A DNA stretch of 13,719 nucleotides from CAVZLD01 sp964522605 (GCA_964522605.1 CAZFWV010000173.1:1-13719); one strand, 5' to 3'. Shown: positions 1 through 7,517, counted from the first letter of the stretch. Numbers and translations are program-made. The notes: generated by a model from the letters alone, not told the origin.

Positions 1-74
1 CCCGCCGCGCGGGGCGATGCCCACGCGGTTAAACGAATCGATGGCTCAGAAGTAACCTCGGCGTCTCGGTCCTC

Positions 75-154
75 TCGTTTAACCCGCAGCCGTCAGGCGA
101 GGATGATCTTCCGTTCTTTTCTCTGTCCTCGCCTGACGGTTGCGGGTTAAACGA
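75..154. repeat. Large hairpin (29-bp arms) just downstream of the hybrid kinase
   Basis: Positions 75-103 and 126-154 are reverse complements over 29 bp with one mismatch, which would be a G-U pair in RNA on one strand. They are separated by a 22-nt loop. The outer arm ends are TCGTTTAACCCGC and GCGGGTTAAACGA. The hairpin begins only 5 bp past the kinase stop codon (160-162), so it could end or protect that transcript. There is no clear U-run, so it is not a classical intrinsic terminator. A further partial copy of the arm end (GCGGTTAAACGAATCG) sits at 26-41, which suggests a dispersed repeat family rather than a one-off terminator. The arms and stem are seen directly; the function is inferred. 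Confidence 0.8.
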
Positions 155-159
155 ATCCG

Positions 160-2727
160 TCAAGAAGTCAGCGAGTTGGCACTGCGGAGCGTCTCGATTA
201 GACGCTCCACCTCGCGCTCGAGCTGCGCACTGGATTCCTGCACTTGCTCGGATGCGCCTTCCGCACAGACTCGCTCCAGCTGAAGTGCCGCTTGATAGCA
301 GCGGTTCGCTTCAAAGTTGGTAACGACCCCCTTCATCGTATGGGCAACCGCAGCAATTTCCCGCAGGTTGCCTCCCGTAACGGCTTGCCGCAAGTCTTGG
401 AGAAGGCGGGGCGTGTCCGCAAGGAATGCCTGAATCAGATCGGCCAGCAAGTCGGGATCCCCATCGGCCAGAGTGGCCAGTAACTCCGTGCCGGAAGGAG
501 GAGCGGGCAAGCCGGCAGGCTCGGCGGACTGAGTCGTGGAGCGACGCTTTCGCGCGACTTTGTCCAGGCACGCCAGCAGAGACTTCATCTTGATCGGCTT
601 CGAAATGTAGTCGTCCATTCCGGCTTCGAGGCAGCGGTCTCGGTCACCGATCATCGCGTGCGCCGTCATCGCGACGATGGGAACATACTGATCCGTGCCC
701 TGCTCCCGCTCGCGAATCATCCGCGTCGCGACGAAGCCGTCGACGACCGGCATCTGCACATCCATGAGCACCACATCATAATTGTCGAGGAAAACCTGCC
801 GAACGGCGGCCGCACCGTCCTCAACGCTCGTCACCGTGTGCCCCGCTCCCTGCAGGAAGCGTTCGGCCAATTGGCGATTCACGCGGTTGTCTTCGGCGAG
901 CAAGATCCTGAGGGGACGCATTGGTTGACTCGAGTCGCGCGGGGATTCCGCGGGGCTTGTGAGCACGCTGCGGAGCTGCCGCTGAAGAACCGCGGTGAAC
1001 GAGAATGTGGTTCCAGTGCCTGGTTCACTTTGAAACCAGATCTTCCCTGCCATCATTCGCACAAGCTTTGCGCAGATCGCGAGTCCGAGCCCGGTTCCTC
1101 CATAGTCGTGATCTTCATCGCGCCGGACCTGCGTGAAGACGTCGAATACATTCTGCTGTTGATCAGAAGGGATGCCGATTCCGGTGTCCACGACGTCGAC
1201 ACGCAGCGTCACGGATTGATCCGTCATTGATTCGCTGGTGACCAAACAGGTAACGGACCCCGTTTCCGTGAATTTCATGGCGTTTCCGAGCAGGTTGACC
1301 AGGATCTGTCGCAGTCGCAGAGGGTCGCCGATCAGCTTGGTCGGAACCTCTGGGTCGAGGCGGCTTTCCAATTCCAGCCCCTTCTGCTTCGCTCGTACCG
1401 AGAACACGCGACACACGTCACTCAATGTCGTAGATAGATCGAACGGACGGGACTCGAGATCCATCTTCCCGGCTTCGATTTTGGAGACATCCAGGATGTC
1501 GTTGATCAAGTCCAGAAGGGCTTCCGTCGATGAGCGAATCATCTCGATGAACTCGCGCTGTTCGACATTCAACGTCGTATCAGCCAGAAGGTCCGACATT
1601 CCGAGGATGCCGTTCATCGGTGTCCGAATTTCATGACTCATATTCGCGAGGAACTCGGTCTTGAAACGGCTCGCCGACTCGGCGCGATCTCGTTCGTGGC
1701 GTAGAGCATCTTCCACGTCTTTCAATACCGTAATATCGTGAACGATGCCCAGGAACCGTCGCTCGCCACCGGACTGCAGTTCACTGACGGCCAACTGCAT
1801 CGGAAACTGAGTCCCATCCTTTCGCCGACCGCGAACTTCGCGGCCGGTCCCGATGATGCGCGATTGCCCGGTATGCAGATAGCGCTGGATGTAGCCGTCG
1901 TGCTGAGATGCATCCGGCTCAGGCATCAACAAGTTGACGTTCTGTCCAAGGACTTCCTCCGCAGCAAATCCGAAGATGCGTTCCGCCGCCGGATTGAAGG
2001 TGTGAATCCGAGCCTGTTCGTCAATGATCACGATTCCATCTACGGCGGAATCGATCATTGCGCGCGTCAGGCTTTCCTTTTCCGCCACCTGTTGCTCGGC
2101 GGCCAATCTGGCCTGCCGCATCCGATGCCCCTCGATGATCGTTCCACAGGTTAGCAGTAGCGGCTGCAGGCGATCGATGAGCTTCTGGTCGTAGCCTGCT
2201 GCGCGATTGGCGATGCCGACCATGCCTACCATCACCTGAGCAGCGAAGAAGGGAATGCCAAGAAAACACTTCAGCGGCGGATGACCGTGCGGCAAGCCGC
2301 CACGTCGTGCGTCGGTTGCCGGATCCGCAGAAATGACCGGCTGACCGGAGCGAATCACCGCACCGAAAAGCGTCTCCAGGTTGCGGAACTCCATGCCACT
2401 CGGTGCGTGCTCGTCGTAGAATGCTCGCGTGGCTTCGTCCCAGGCTATGCTGCTGATTGCGCGAGTTTTCAGATAGGGCCGATCCTCCTCGCCGTGCAAC
2501 ACTTCGCCAATGAAGCCGAATTCACTCTCGGTCAGACGCAACAAGTCTTGCAGGAGGATTTGAAAGGGCTGCTGACCATCCTGCGTCGTGATGTATACGT
2601 TCTGCGCACGACTGACCGACTGCAGTAGCTCATTCGTCCACTTCAGCTCGGCTCGAGACACCTGCAGTACCGACTCGGTCTGCTCGAGTCTCTGCAGGCG
2701 TTGTTCCAACTGTCGAATTCGGTCCAT
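160..2727 (-). CDS. Hybrid sensor histidine kinase (GAF-PAS-HisKA-HATPase-REC-Hpt)
   Basis: A soluble 855-residue phosphorelay kinase, with no membrane span or signal peptide. A short coiled coil (about 1-40) is followed by a GAF-like domain (about 40-205) and a PAS domain (about 220-335, ending FLGIVHDIT). HisKA carries the phospho-acceptor H365 in NMSHEIRTPMNG. The HATPase has its N box near N478 and N482, the G1 box DTGIGIP at 514-520 and the G2 box GGTGLGL at 543-549. The receiver domain (about 605-720) has acidic residues E612/D613, phospho-acceptor D656 in LMDVQMP and K710. A C-terminal Hpt domain carries H796 in AHTMKG. All residues needed for a His-Asp-His relay are present. No response regulator is adjacent, so the final target lies elsewhere and the input signal is unknown. 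The frame stays open upstream to an ATG at 2850, but those 41 residues are low-complexity and basic; the start at 2727 begins the coiled coil and is preceded by a G-rich stretch about 13 nt away. Confidence 0.93.
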   Translation of the reverse strand: MDRIRQLEQRLQRLEQTESVLQVSRAELKWTNELLQSVSRAQNVYITTQDGQQPFQILLQDLLRLTESEFGFIGEVLHGEEDRPYLKTRAISSIAWDEATRAFYDEHAPSGMEFRNLETLFGAVIRSGQPVISADPATDARRGGLPHGHPPLKCFLGIPFFAAQVMVGMVGIANRAAGYDQKLIDRLQPLLLTCGTIIEGHRMRQARLAAEQQVAEKESLTRAMIDSAVDGIVIIDEQARIHTFNPAAERIFGFAAEEVLGQNVNLLMPEPDASQHDGYIQRYLHTGQSRIIGTGREVRGRRKDGTQFPMQLAVSELQSGGERRFLGIVHDITVLKDVEDALRHERDRAESASRFKTEFLANMSHEIRTPMNGILGMSDLLADTTLNVEQREFIEMIRSSTEALLDLINDILDVSKIEAGKMDLESRPFDLSTTLSDVCRVFSVRAKQKGLELESRLDPEVPTKLIGDPLRLRQILVNLLGNAMKFTETGSVTCLVTSESMTDQSVTLRVDVVDTGIGIPSDQQQNVFDVFTQVRRDEDHDYGGTGLGLAICAKLVRMMAGKIWFQSEPGTGTTFSFTAVLQRQLRSVLTSPAESPRDSSQPMRPLRILLAEDNRVNRQLAERFLQGAGHTVTSVEDGAAAVRQVFLDNYDVVLMDVQMPVVDGFVATRMIREREQGTDQYVPIVAMTAHAMIGDRDRCLEAGMDDYISKPIKMKSLLACLDKVARKRRSTTQSAEPAGLPAPPSGTELLATLADGDPDLLADLIQAFLADTPRLLQDLRQAVTGGNLREIAAVAHTMKGVVTNFEANRCYQAALQLERVCAEGASEQVQESSAQLEREVERLIETLRSANSLTS

Positions 2728-2922
2728 GGCCGCAGGCGTGCCCCCCACGCGACAATGTATCGCAAGCAGGAACACAGATCGCTCCCGCTTACCTTCGCAT
2801 GGTGCCGGCTCTACCTTCTTCTGGCAATCTCCATGCCCCAGCGATCGCACGATCGATCAGCCCATCGGACAATTGCCATAACATGATACACCCCCCCGTG
2901 CGGATTGGTAGATAACTGCGGC

Positions 2923-2944
2923 CCGCGGTGACTTGGGACCGCGG
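2923..2944 (-). terminator. Possible weak hairpin after the sirtuin gene
   Basis: CCGCGGT (2923-2929) and ACCGCGG (2938-2944) form a 7-bp GC-only stem with an 8-nt loop, about 40 bp downstream of the sirtuin stop. No U-run follows on the transcribed strand, so factor-independent termination is doubtful. The rest of the 256-bp space between the two genes shows no further structure. Confidence 0.3.
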
Positions 2945-2983
2945 CGAGACCGGATTCGGGGATCGGCTGCAACGGCGGGTTGC

Positions 2984-3775
2984 TCAGCTGCGCAGGGTAG
3001 AGATCTGGGAATGGATCGCGGTCAGTGTGGCTCCGATCGAGTCATGAATCACTCGATCGGCCAGGGCATCGAGACTCGTAGGCTCGCGATTGATAATCAC
3101 CAAGCGGGCTCCCGCCTGTTTTGCGAGCTGTGGCAAGATGTTGGCGGGACTGACGACCAGCGAGGAGCCCATGGCGAGAAACAGGTCGGCCTCGCGACTG
3201 AGCCGCGACGCTTTGTGCAGTACGGAGGGCGACAGGGGCTGACCAAAGGAGATCGTCGCGTGTTTCAGGCGCCCACCGCAGGCGGGACAGACCGGGACGA
3301 TGTCCTGCTCCAGAAACTGCCGAACCAAGGGATCCGCGTCGTACGTCTCGTGGCAGTCCAGGCAGGTGATGAGCCGCGCTGTGCCGTGCAATTCCACGAC
3401 ATCCCAGCTGCCCGCGTCCTGATGCAGGCCGTCGATGTTTTGGGTGATGACCGCGCGCAACCAGCCGGAAGCCTGCCAACTGGCCAGCAGACGATGCCCG
3501 ATGTTGGGCTTGCTTTCGATGAAATCGGTGTGCGAGACGGCTTTTTGCCGCCAATACTCGTACCGCGCGGCGCCGCTGGCCAGAAAGTCTTCGAACTCAA
3601 CGGGCTTTGAGCGAGACCAGATTCCGCCGGGCGAACGAAAGTCGGGGACGCCACTTTCCGTGCTAATCCCCGCCCCCGTAAAGGCCACCGCCCGCTGACT
3701 GTGAATCAACCACTCCGCGATCCGTCGGATTCCGGACGCCCTCCGCCCACCGCCACCGACATTCGATTCACCCAT
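2984..3775 (-). CDS. cobB: Sirtuin family NAD-dependent protein deacylase
   Basis: A 263-residue cytosolic Sir2 protein that removes acyl groups from lysines using NAD, releasing nicotinamide and O-acyl-ADP-ribose. The NAD-binding motif GAGIS (34-38) is followed by PDFRSPGGIW (44-53). TQNIDGLH is at 111-118, and the catalytic histidine is H130 in ELHG. A zinc site has Cys138, Cys141, Cys163 and Cys166 (CLDC and CPAC). ISFGQPL (175-181) and GSSLVV (203-208) complete the Rossmann fold. All core residues are intact and the length is normal for a bacterial sirtuin. Substrate preference cannot be read from the sequence, and cobB is used as the generic bacterial symbol. The first ATG has no good Shine-Dalgarno site; the glycine-rich first 12 residues are not part of the family core. 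No acetyltransferase or acetyl-CoA synthetase gene is nearby. Confidence 0.92.
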   Translation of the reverse strand: MGESNVGGGGRRASGIRRIAEWLIHSQRAVAFTGAGISTESGVPDFRSPGGIWSRSKPVEFEDFLASGAARYEYWRQKAVSHTDFIESKPNIGHRLLASWQASGWLRAVITQNIDGLHQDAGSWDVVELHGTARLITCLDCHETYDADPLVRQFLEQDIVPVCPACGGRLKHATISFGQPLSPSVLHKASRLSREADLFLAMGSSLVVSPANILPQLAKQAGARLVIINREPTSLDALADRVIHDSIGATLTAIHSQISTLRS

Positions 3776-3813
3776 CAGCGAACCATCTACCCCAGCAGTC
3801 CATACCGCTCATC

Positions 3814-3840
3814 GTAGGACGGATTGGCAATCCGTCCTAC
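3814..3840. repeat. Perfect 27-bp palindromic repeat, copy 1
   Basis: GTAGGACGGATTG (3814-3826) and CAATCCGTCCTAC (3828-3840) are perfect inverse complements around one central G. The repeat lies between the DUF1080 stop and the sirtuin start, and related copies occur at 7514-7537 and 7642-7665. From recall, near-identical palindromes are scattered through many planctomycete genomes. It could fold in RNA between the two genes. Confidence 0.85.
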
Positions 3841-3861
3841 ATTCTTCCGCAACTCTCGCCT

Positions 3862-4524
3862 CTAGTCGCGAATCGGTCGGAGGACGATGTTCCGATACTC
3901 GATCGGGGCCCCTTCTGACTGCAGGCTGATCGCACCCTGAGTTACGTTGCAGTTGGTTGCGTGATTGACCAGATCTCCATTCACCTTGACGATCACTTCG
4001 TCGCCGCGACAGGTGATTTCCATCTGGTTCCACTCACCCATTGGTTTTTCTGAATCATCGGTCAGATTCAGGTGACGCCGGTCCTTCTTCCGCTCGGCCT
4101 CGTTCGGTACATCGAGCTCGGTTCCAATCACCCAGAAATCGCCCGCGTGTCCTTTCTGTAACTGAACCTCGATCGATTTGGGCCAGACTCCCAGCGCACC
4201 GGGGGTACTTGTGTGAACGAGGACCCCGTTGTTTCCGCCCTCGGTTCCCGGCGGCCAGCGCCATTCGAGCGTCAGGACGTAGTCGTGGTAATCGTCCTTG
4301 ATCGTCCTCAGGTAGCCAACCGGCCTTCCCTTACAGGCCAGTACGCCATCCTGGACGCTCCAGACGTCTTCCATTTTCGCATTCGGATCCTGCAGATGAA
4401 ACGTCCATCCCGTCAGGTCCTTGCCGTTAAAGAGCAGCTCTTCACTGGCTTCCTGCGACCGCGCGATGTCGCTCGTCGCCAGCGCAAACAGGCAGGCGAC
4501 GGTCCCGATAACCAAGTACCGCAT
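3862..4524 (-). CDS. Secreted DUF1080 (3-keto-disaccharide hydrolase-type) protein
   Basis: A 220-residue exported protein with a single jelly-roll domain of the 3-keto-disaccharide hydrolase/DUF1080 family, which is greatly expanded in planctomycetes. Some family members hydrolyse 3-keto-glycosides; the substrate here is unknown. A hydrophobic signal peptide covers about residues 1-24 (RYLVIGTVACLFALATS). The domain opens with the family signature LFNGKDLTGW (31-40), then WSVQDGVLACKG (55-66), GYLRT (70-74), LEWRWPPG (86-93), NNGVLVH (98-104) and a closing IEYRNIVLRPI (208-218). The length fits a one-domain member. The start at 4524 is preferred over the adjacent ATG at 4527 and the frame's upstream ATG at 4554, because AGGAG (4532-4536) lies 7 nt from 4524 and only 4 nt from 4527. 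The 190 bp up to the TIM-barrel gene shows no other feature. Confidence 0.9.
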   Translation of the reverse strand: MRYLVIGTVACLFALATSDIARSQEASEELLFNGKDLTGWTFHLQDPNAKMEDVWSVQDGVLACKGRPVGYLRTIKDDYHDYVLTLEWRWPPGTEGGNNGVLVHTSTPGALGVWPKSIEVQLQKGHAGDFWVIGTELDVPNEAERKKDRRHLNLTDDSEKPMGEWNQMEITCRGDEVIVKVNGDLVNHATNCNVTQGAISLQSEGAPIEYRNIVLRPIRD

Positions 4525-4714
4525 CATTGTTCTCCTGACATGAAGGTGGCTCACACGTCCGCCTGAATGAGAATCGGTCCATCGCCCGTTGACGAAGTTC
4601 AGGCCAAAACCAATCTAACGCACCTCGATCGAACTTGCCAGGTTTTGCCCGCCACGATTGGAGCGAAGGTTTATCGAGTCCGCCGCAGGCCGCAGTTCGC
4701 CAGCCGTGTGCCCC

Positions 4715-5647
4715 CTACGATCGCCAAGGCCGCGAACGCTCCAGACGCGACGCGCAAAGCCCCTTGAGCAGCGCGGCATTTTCGCGGACCTGGAAATCAA
4801 ACATCCCCACGGTCAGGAAGTCGGCACCCGCTTGTAAGGCTTTGCGAAAACCGACGGCGGGCGTGATCGCTCCGGCTCCCAGCACCTTAAAGGCAATCCA
4901 GGGCCGGTCGACCGATTGCATGAACTGGGCAACCTCCTCCGGCTTCTGCGTGTGGTAGTCCACGTCGTTGTAGGTCTTGAAATAGAAGTCGAGTGGTAAT
5001 CTCTCCCGCTGCATCGCCTGCGGCGTCTCGAGAGAATGAGATCCCATGCCAACAACCACGCCGTTTTGCCGCGCATGGTCAATCACCTTTTCGAGCACAT
5101 CAATGCGCTGCGAGGCGACCAATCGGTCGGCAGTCATCCCCTGGACAAAGACTCCAACCGCACCGTGATCGATTGCCATTTGGACATTGTCCAGCGGGTT
5201 CGATTCCGTCGGATAAGTCTGCGCAATCCACTGGATCTTGCCTCCCCGCTGCTCGCGGTAGCGACGGAGCAGGCCAATGACCGTGTCGTCGCAACGCAAG
5301 ACGGCCGCATTCACGCCGTTCTGTTCGCAGACCTCCAACGTGTCGAGGATCCGTTCCGGGGTGAAATATTGCTTCATCAGTGACGAGACGTAAACCAGGT
5401 CGCGGGCATGGGCAAAACCACTGAACAGGTTCCCCCCGCAAATCAGCCGACTGACCGACAGGTGACCAATCCGGCCCTTCGGCAGATCCTCCACGCGGTC
5501 CACTGGGGCCGAAGAGCCGGATTGTTCCCATGCCTGCAGCGCCTGCTCCTCGTGGCTCGCGACACCGGCCAATCCGGCGCCGGAAGCTACGGCGAGAGCC
5601 CGGCCCAGGAACCGTCGACGATTTGGAGCATCCTGATGTTCTGCCAC
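4715..5647 (-). CDS. Tat-exported TIM-barrel protein, distantly aldo/keto-reductase-like
   Basis: A 310-residue protein starting with a twin-arginine signal: NRRRFLG (9-15) followed by the hydrophobic stretch ALAVASGAGLAGVA (17-30). It is therefore probably exported folded. The mature part begins RIGHLSVSRLICGGN, which resembles the opening strand of aldo/keto reductases. Alternating strands and helices follow (VNAAVLRC, KIQWIAQTYPT, AVGVFVQGM, GVVVGMGSHS, DFYFKTYND, WIAFKVLGAGA, FLTVGMFDF), as in a TIM barrel. The catalytic Asp-Tyr-Lys-His tetrad of aldo/keto reductases is not evident at the expected strand ends, so oxidoreductase activity should not be assumed. The GTG at 5647 is chosen because GAGG (5654-5657) lies 6 nt upstream and the Tat motif follows at once; the longer open frame to 6010 runs through repeats. 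Confidence 0.75.
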   Translation of the reverse strand: MAEHQDAPNRRRFLGRALAVASGAGLAGVASHEEQALQAWEQSGSSAPVDRVEDLPKGRIGHLSVSRLICGGNLFSGFAHARDLVYVSSLMKQYFTPERILDTLEVCEQNGVNAAVLRCDDTVIGLLRRYREQRGGKIQWIAQTYPTESNPLDNVQMAIDHGAVGVFVQGMTADRLVASQRIDVLEKVIDHARQNGVVVGMGSHSLETPQAMQRERLPLDFYFKTYNDVDYHTQKPEEVAQFMQSVDRPWIAFKVLGAGAITPAVGFRKALQAGADFLTVGMFDFQVRENAALLKGLCASRLERSRPWRS

Positions 5648-5653
5648 ACGAAA

Positions 5654-5657
5654 CCTC
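5654..5657 (-). promoter_or_regulatory. Ribosome binding site fixing the GTG start at 5647
   Basis: GAGG on the minus strand with a 6-nt spacer to GTG 5647. It settles the start of the Tat-exported protein, whose upstream open frame would otherwise add 121 implausible residues. Confidence 0.75.
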
Positions 5658-5771
5658 GCTTTCTTGCTTCTCTCCAGGAACCGGACCCGCCGCCGACTCC
5701 CGCCCAACCTTCGATCGAACCCAACACGAACATCTCGGGCCCCGTGTCTCACCGACCCCATGCCGCGTCCC

Positions 5772-5932
<161 letters not shown>

Positions 5933-5973
5933 TGTAAACAGCTCGGCACCCGCCGACAAAGCCGCCCCAACGC

Positions 5974-6094
5974 AAGGACAGGCACTGCCGCCCAGGGCAG
6001 TTGCTAGCACAGGCAGCCGACGCGGGGGAGCCGACGCGGGGACAGGCGCTGCGGTTGCCAGCAGGCACCGCTCAACCCGGGGACAGGCGCTGCG
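5974..6094. repeat. Short direct repeats (GGGGACAGGCGCTGCG and AGCCGACGCGGGG)
   Basis: GGGGACAGGCGCTGCG occurs at 6038-6053 and 6079-6094, exactly 41 bp apart. A degenerate relative (AAGGACAGGCACTGCC) is at 5974-5989. AGCCGACGCGGGG occurs at 6015-6027 and 6029-6041. The last copy ends 1 bp before the -35 box of the SPFH promoter. With the element at 5772-5932 this accounts for most of the 520-bp gene-free stretch 5648-6168. Confidence 0.75.
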
Positions 6095-6095
6095 C

Positions 6096-6124
6096 TTGAC
6101 CGAGAGATATCATAATGATATCAT
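6096..6124 (+). promoter_or_regulatory. Predicted sigma70-type promoter of the SPFH gene
   Basis: TTGACC (6096-6101) and TATCAT (6119-6124) are separated by exactly 17 bp, each one base from the TTGACA/TATAAT consensus. Transcription would start near 6131, giving a leader of about 38 nt to the ATG at 6169. The -10 box lies inside the GATATC repeats. Predicted from sequence only. Confidence 0.6.
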
Positions 6125-6133
6125 TACGATATC
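6106..6133. promoter_or_regulatory. Three GATATC repeats with 11-bp period, candidate operator
   Basis: GATATC occurs at 6106-6111, 6117-6122 and 6128-6133, an exact 11-bp step. The copies extend as GATATCATAAT, GATATCATTAC and GATATCGTT. GATATC is itself a palindrome, and ATATCAT/ATGATAT also form a symmetric pair around position 6114. The array covers the spacer, -10 box and expected start point of the promoter, so a protein bound there should block transcription. Ribbon-helix-helix regulators commonly bind tandem sites about one helical turn apart, and such a protein is encoded two genes on (7308-7517). The pairing is inferred. Confidence 0.6.
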
Positions 6134-6168
6134 GTTCAGACGGTCGTTCTTTGCAAAGGAACAGTGCG

Positions 6169-7125
6169 ATGATGGAAGAGAAAGTGTACCGGCCCGTGTC
6201 GGGCTGGGTCCCCTTGCTGGTCTGCCTGGCCCTCGTGATCGGCGGGCCCACGCTCTTCGTCCTCACAGTGGCTCAGTCGACGAACCAGCCGGAGATCCCC
6301 CTGGGGCGAATTGTGTTGGCGGTCCTGATGCTGTTGTCAGGACTCCTGGGATTTGCAGGCTTCCTGGCGATCCCACCCAACGATTCCCGCGTGTTGCTGC
6401 TGTTCGGTGCTTACAAGGGAACGGTCCGAAAATCCGGTTTTTTCTGGGTCAACCCTTTCTTTGCGAAAAAGAAGCTGTCGCTGCGCGTGCGCAACTTCGA
6501 AACGGGATCGATTACGACCCCGGAGCGGAAAGATGCGGCAGGGAAAGTGATCGAGAGCAGAAGTCGCACGGCGGGTCGTCCCTCGAAGGTCAACGATCGC
6601 GACGGGAATCCGATCGACATCTCCGCTGTTGTGGTGTGGCGCGTGGTGAATACGGCCGAAGCGCTGTTCGAGGTGGACGACTACGAAGATTTCGTGGCCG
6701 TGCAGAGTGAAGCCGCCTTACGCAACCTGGCGAGTCGCCATCCGTACGATAGTGAGGACCACGAGGTCTCCTTGCGCGGAAACACATCGGAAGTCTGTGA
6801 ACAACTGAAAAGTGACATCCAGGATCGCCTGGAAGTGGCGGGTGTCGAAGTCATCGAAGCACGAATCAGCCATCTCGCCTACGCACCAGAGATTGCAGCC
6901 GCGATGCTCCAACGTCAGCAGGCACAGGCGGTTGTCGCGGCACGCACCAAAATTGTCGAAGGCGCGGTCGGAATGGTCCAGATGGCGCTCGATCATCTCG
7001 CGGAGGGGAAGATCGTCGAACTGGACGAAGAACGCCGCGCGGCGATGGTCTCGAATCTGCTCGTTGTCCTGTGCAGCGACCGCCACACTCAGCCGGTCGT
7101 CAACACCGGATCGTTGTACCACTAA
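6169..7125 (+). CDS. SPFH/band-7 domain membrane protein
   Basis: A 318-residue membrane protein. Two hydrophobic segments (about 13-35 and 46-68) anchor it, followed by an SPFH/prohibitin-type domain. That domain begins PPNDSRVLLLFGAYKGTVRKSGFFWVNPF (approx. 69-97) and includes the family-typical ISAVVVWRV (151-159), DFVAVQSEAALRNLASRHPYD (174-194) and VEVIEARISHLAYAPEIAAAMLQRQQA (226-252). A helical, probably oligomerising tail ends VVARTKI-type and continues to residue 318. SPFH proteins form ring- or cage-like membrane scaffolds; no specific partner or activity can be assigned. The start at 6169 is chosen because AAAGGA (6155-6160) lies 8 nt upstream; the ATG at 6115 lies inside the operator repeats and upstream of the predicted transcript start. 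It probably forms a unit with the ribbon-helix-helix gene downstream, though 182 bp separate them. Confidence 0.9.
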   Translation: MMEEKVYRPVSGWVPLLVCLALVIGGPTLFVLTVAQSTNQPEIPLGRIVLAVLMLLSGLLGFAGFLAIPPNDSRVLLLFGAYKGTVRKSGFFWVNPFFAKKKLSLRVRNFETGSITTPERKDAAGKVIESRSRTAGRPSKVNDRDGNPIDISAVVVWRVVNTAEALFEVDDYEDFVAVQSEAALRNLASRHPYDSEDHEVSLRGNTSEVCEQLKSDIQDRLEVAGVEVIEARISHLAYAPEIAAAMLQRQQAQAVVAARTKIVEGAVGMVQMALDHLAEGKIVELDEERRAAMVSNLLVVLCSDRHTQPVVNTGSLYH

Positions 7126-7293
7126 CCCTGCTGAGCATCCGGGCGAAGCGGGGCTTGGAGGTTCAGAAAAAGCGTGTCGCCGAATTTTTGAGGATTCGGA
7201 CGTATTTCGCCCGGGGGGAAGCCACCGCACGGAACTCCCGAGTTCTCCCGAGTCCGCCGACGCGCCGTCAAAATTCGCAACTTCATCATTTGG

Positions 7294-7300
7294 AAGGAGG
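7294..7300 (+). promoter_or_regulatory. Ribosome binding site of the ribbon-helix-helix gene
   Basis: AAGGAGG with a 7-nt spacer to GTG 7308, among the best Shine-Dalgarno sequences in the window. It decides the start inside a longer open frame (from 7071) that overlaps the SPFH gene. The 182-bp space 7126-7307 between the two genes shows no other clear signal. Confidence 0.85.
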
Positions 7301-7307
7301 GCCAGCG

Positions 7308-7517
7308 GTGGCGGCACGCGACTCATTTCTGCTGCGAACCGACCCAGAGACCCTCGATGCACTGCGACGTTGGGCGCGCGATGAATTGCGAAGCGTGAAC
7401 GGTCAGATTGAGTATCTTCTGCGACGTGCCTTAATCGATGCCGGTCGACTGCAGTCCGGTCCAACCGCCAAAGCTCCCAATCCGCCATCCAGCGAGGATT
7501 CGACATCGACTCCGTAG
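7308..7517 (+). CDS. Small ribbon-helix-helix (Arc-like) DNA-binding protein
   Basis: A 69-residue protein whose first 46 residues fit the Arc/MetJ fold: a short strand (DSFLLR, 5-10), a helix after DPETLDALRRWARDEL (12-27) and a second helix from SVNGQIEYLLRRALIDAG (29-46). The NGQIEYLLRRAL segment is typical of Arc-like proteins often labelled HicB-family antitoxins. The last 23 residues are Pro/Ser/Thr-rich and probably disordered. As a dimer it should insert a two-stranded sheet into the DNA major groove. No toxin gene is next to it, so a role as transcriptional regulator of the SPFH unit is more likely than antitoxin; the GATATC array at 6106-6133 is the obvious candidate target. The start is GTG with AAGGAGG 7 nt upstream. 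The stop TAG (7515-7517) lies inside a dispersed palindromic repeat. Confidence 0.85.
   Translation: MAARDSFLLRTDPETLDALRRWARDELRSVNGQIEYLLRRALIDAGRLQSGPTAKAPNPPSSEDSTSTP

Noticed and set aside
658..1230. 190-codon open frame on the plus strand
   Set aside because: It is antisense to the receiver and HATPase domains of the hybrid kinase, with no family features.
2728..2850. 41-residue N-terminal extension of the hybrid kinase
   Set aside because: The extension has no domain character and no purine-rich site before its ATG; the start at 2727 begins directly with the coiled coil.
2933..3610. 225-codon open frame on the plus strand
   Set aside because: It is the antisense shadow of the sirtuin gene, whose catalytic and zinc motifs are complete.
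7308..7517. Toxin-antitoxin module
   Set aside because: The ribbon-helix-helix protein resembles antitoxins, but neither neighbour is a toxin: one is an SPFH protein, the other an exported thioredoxin.
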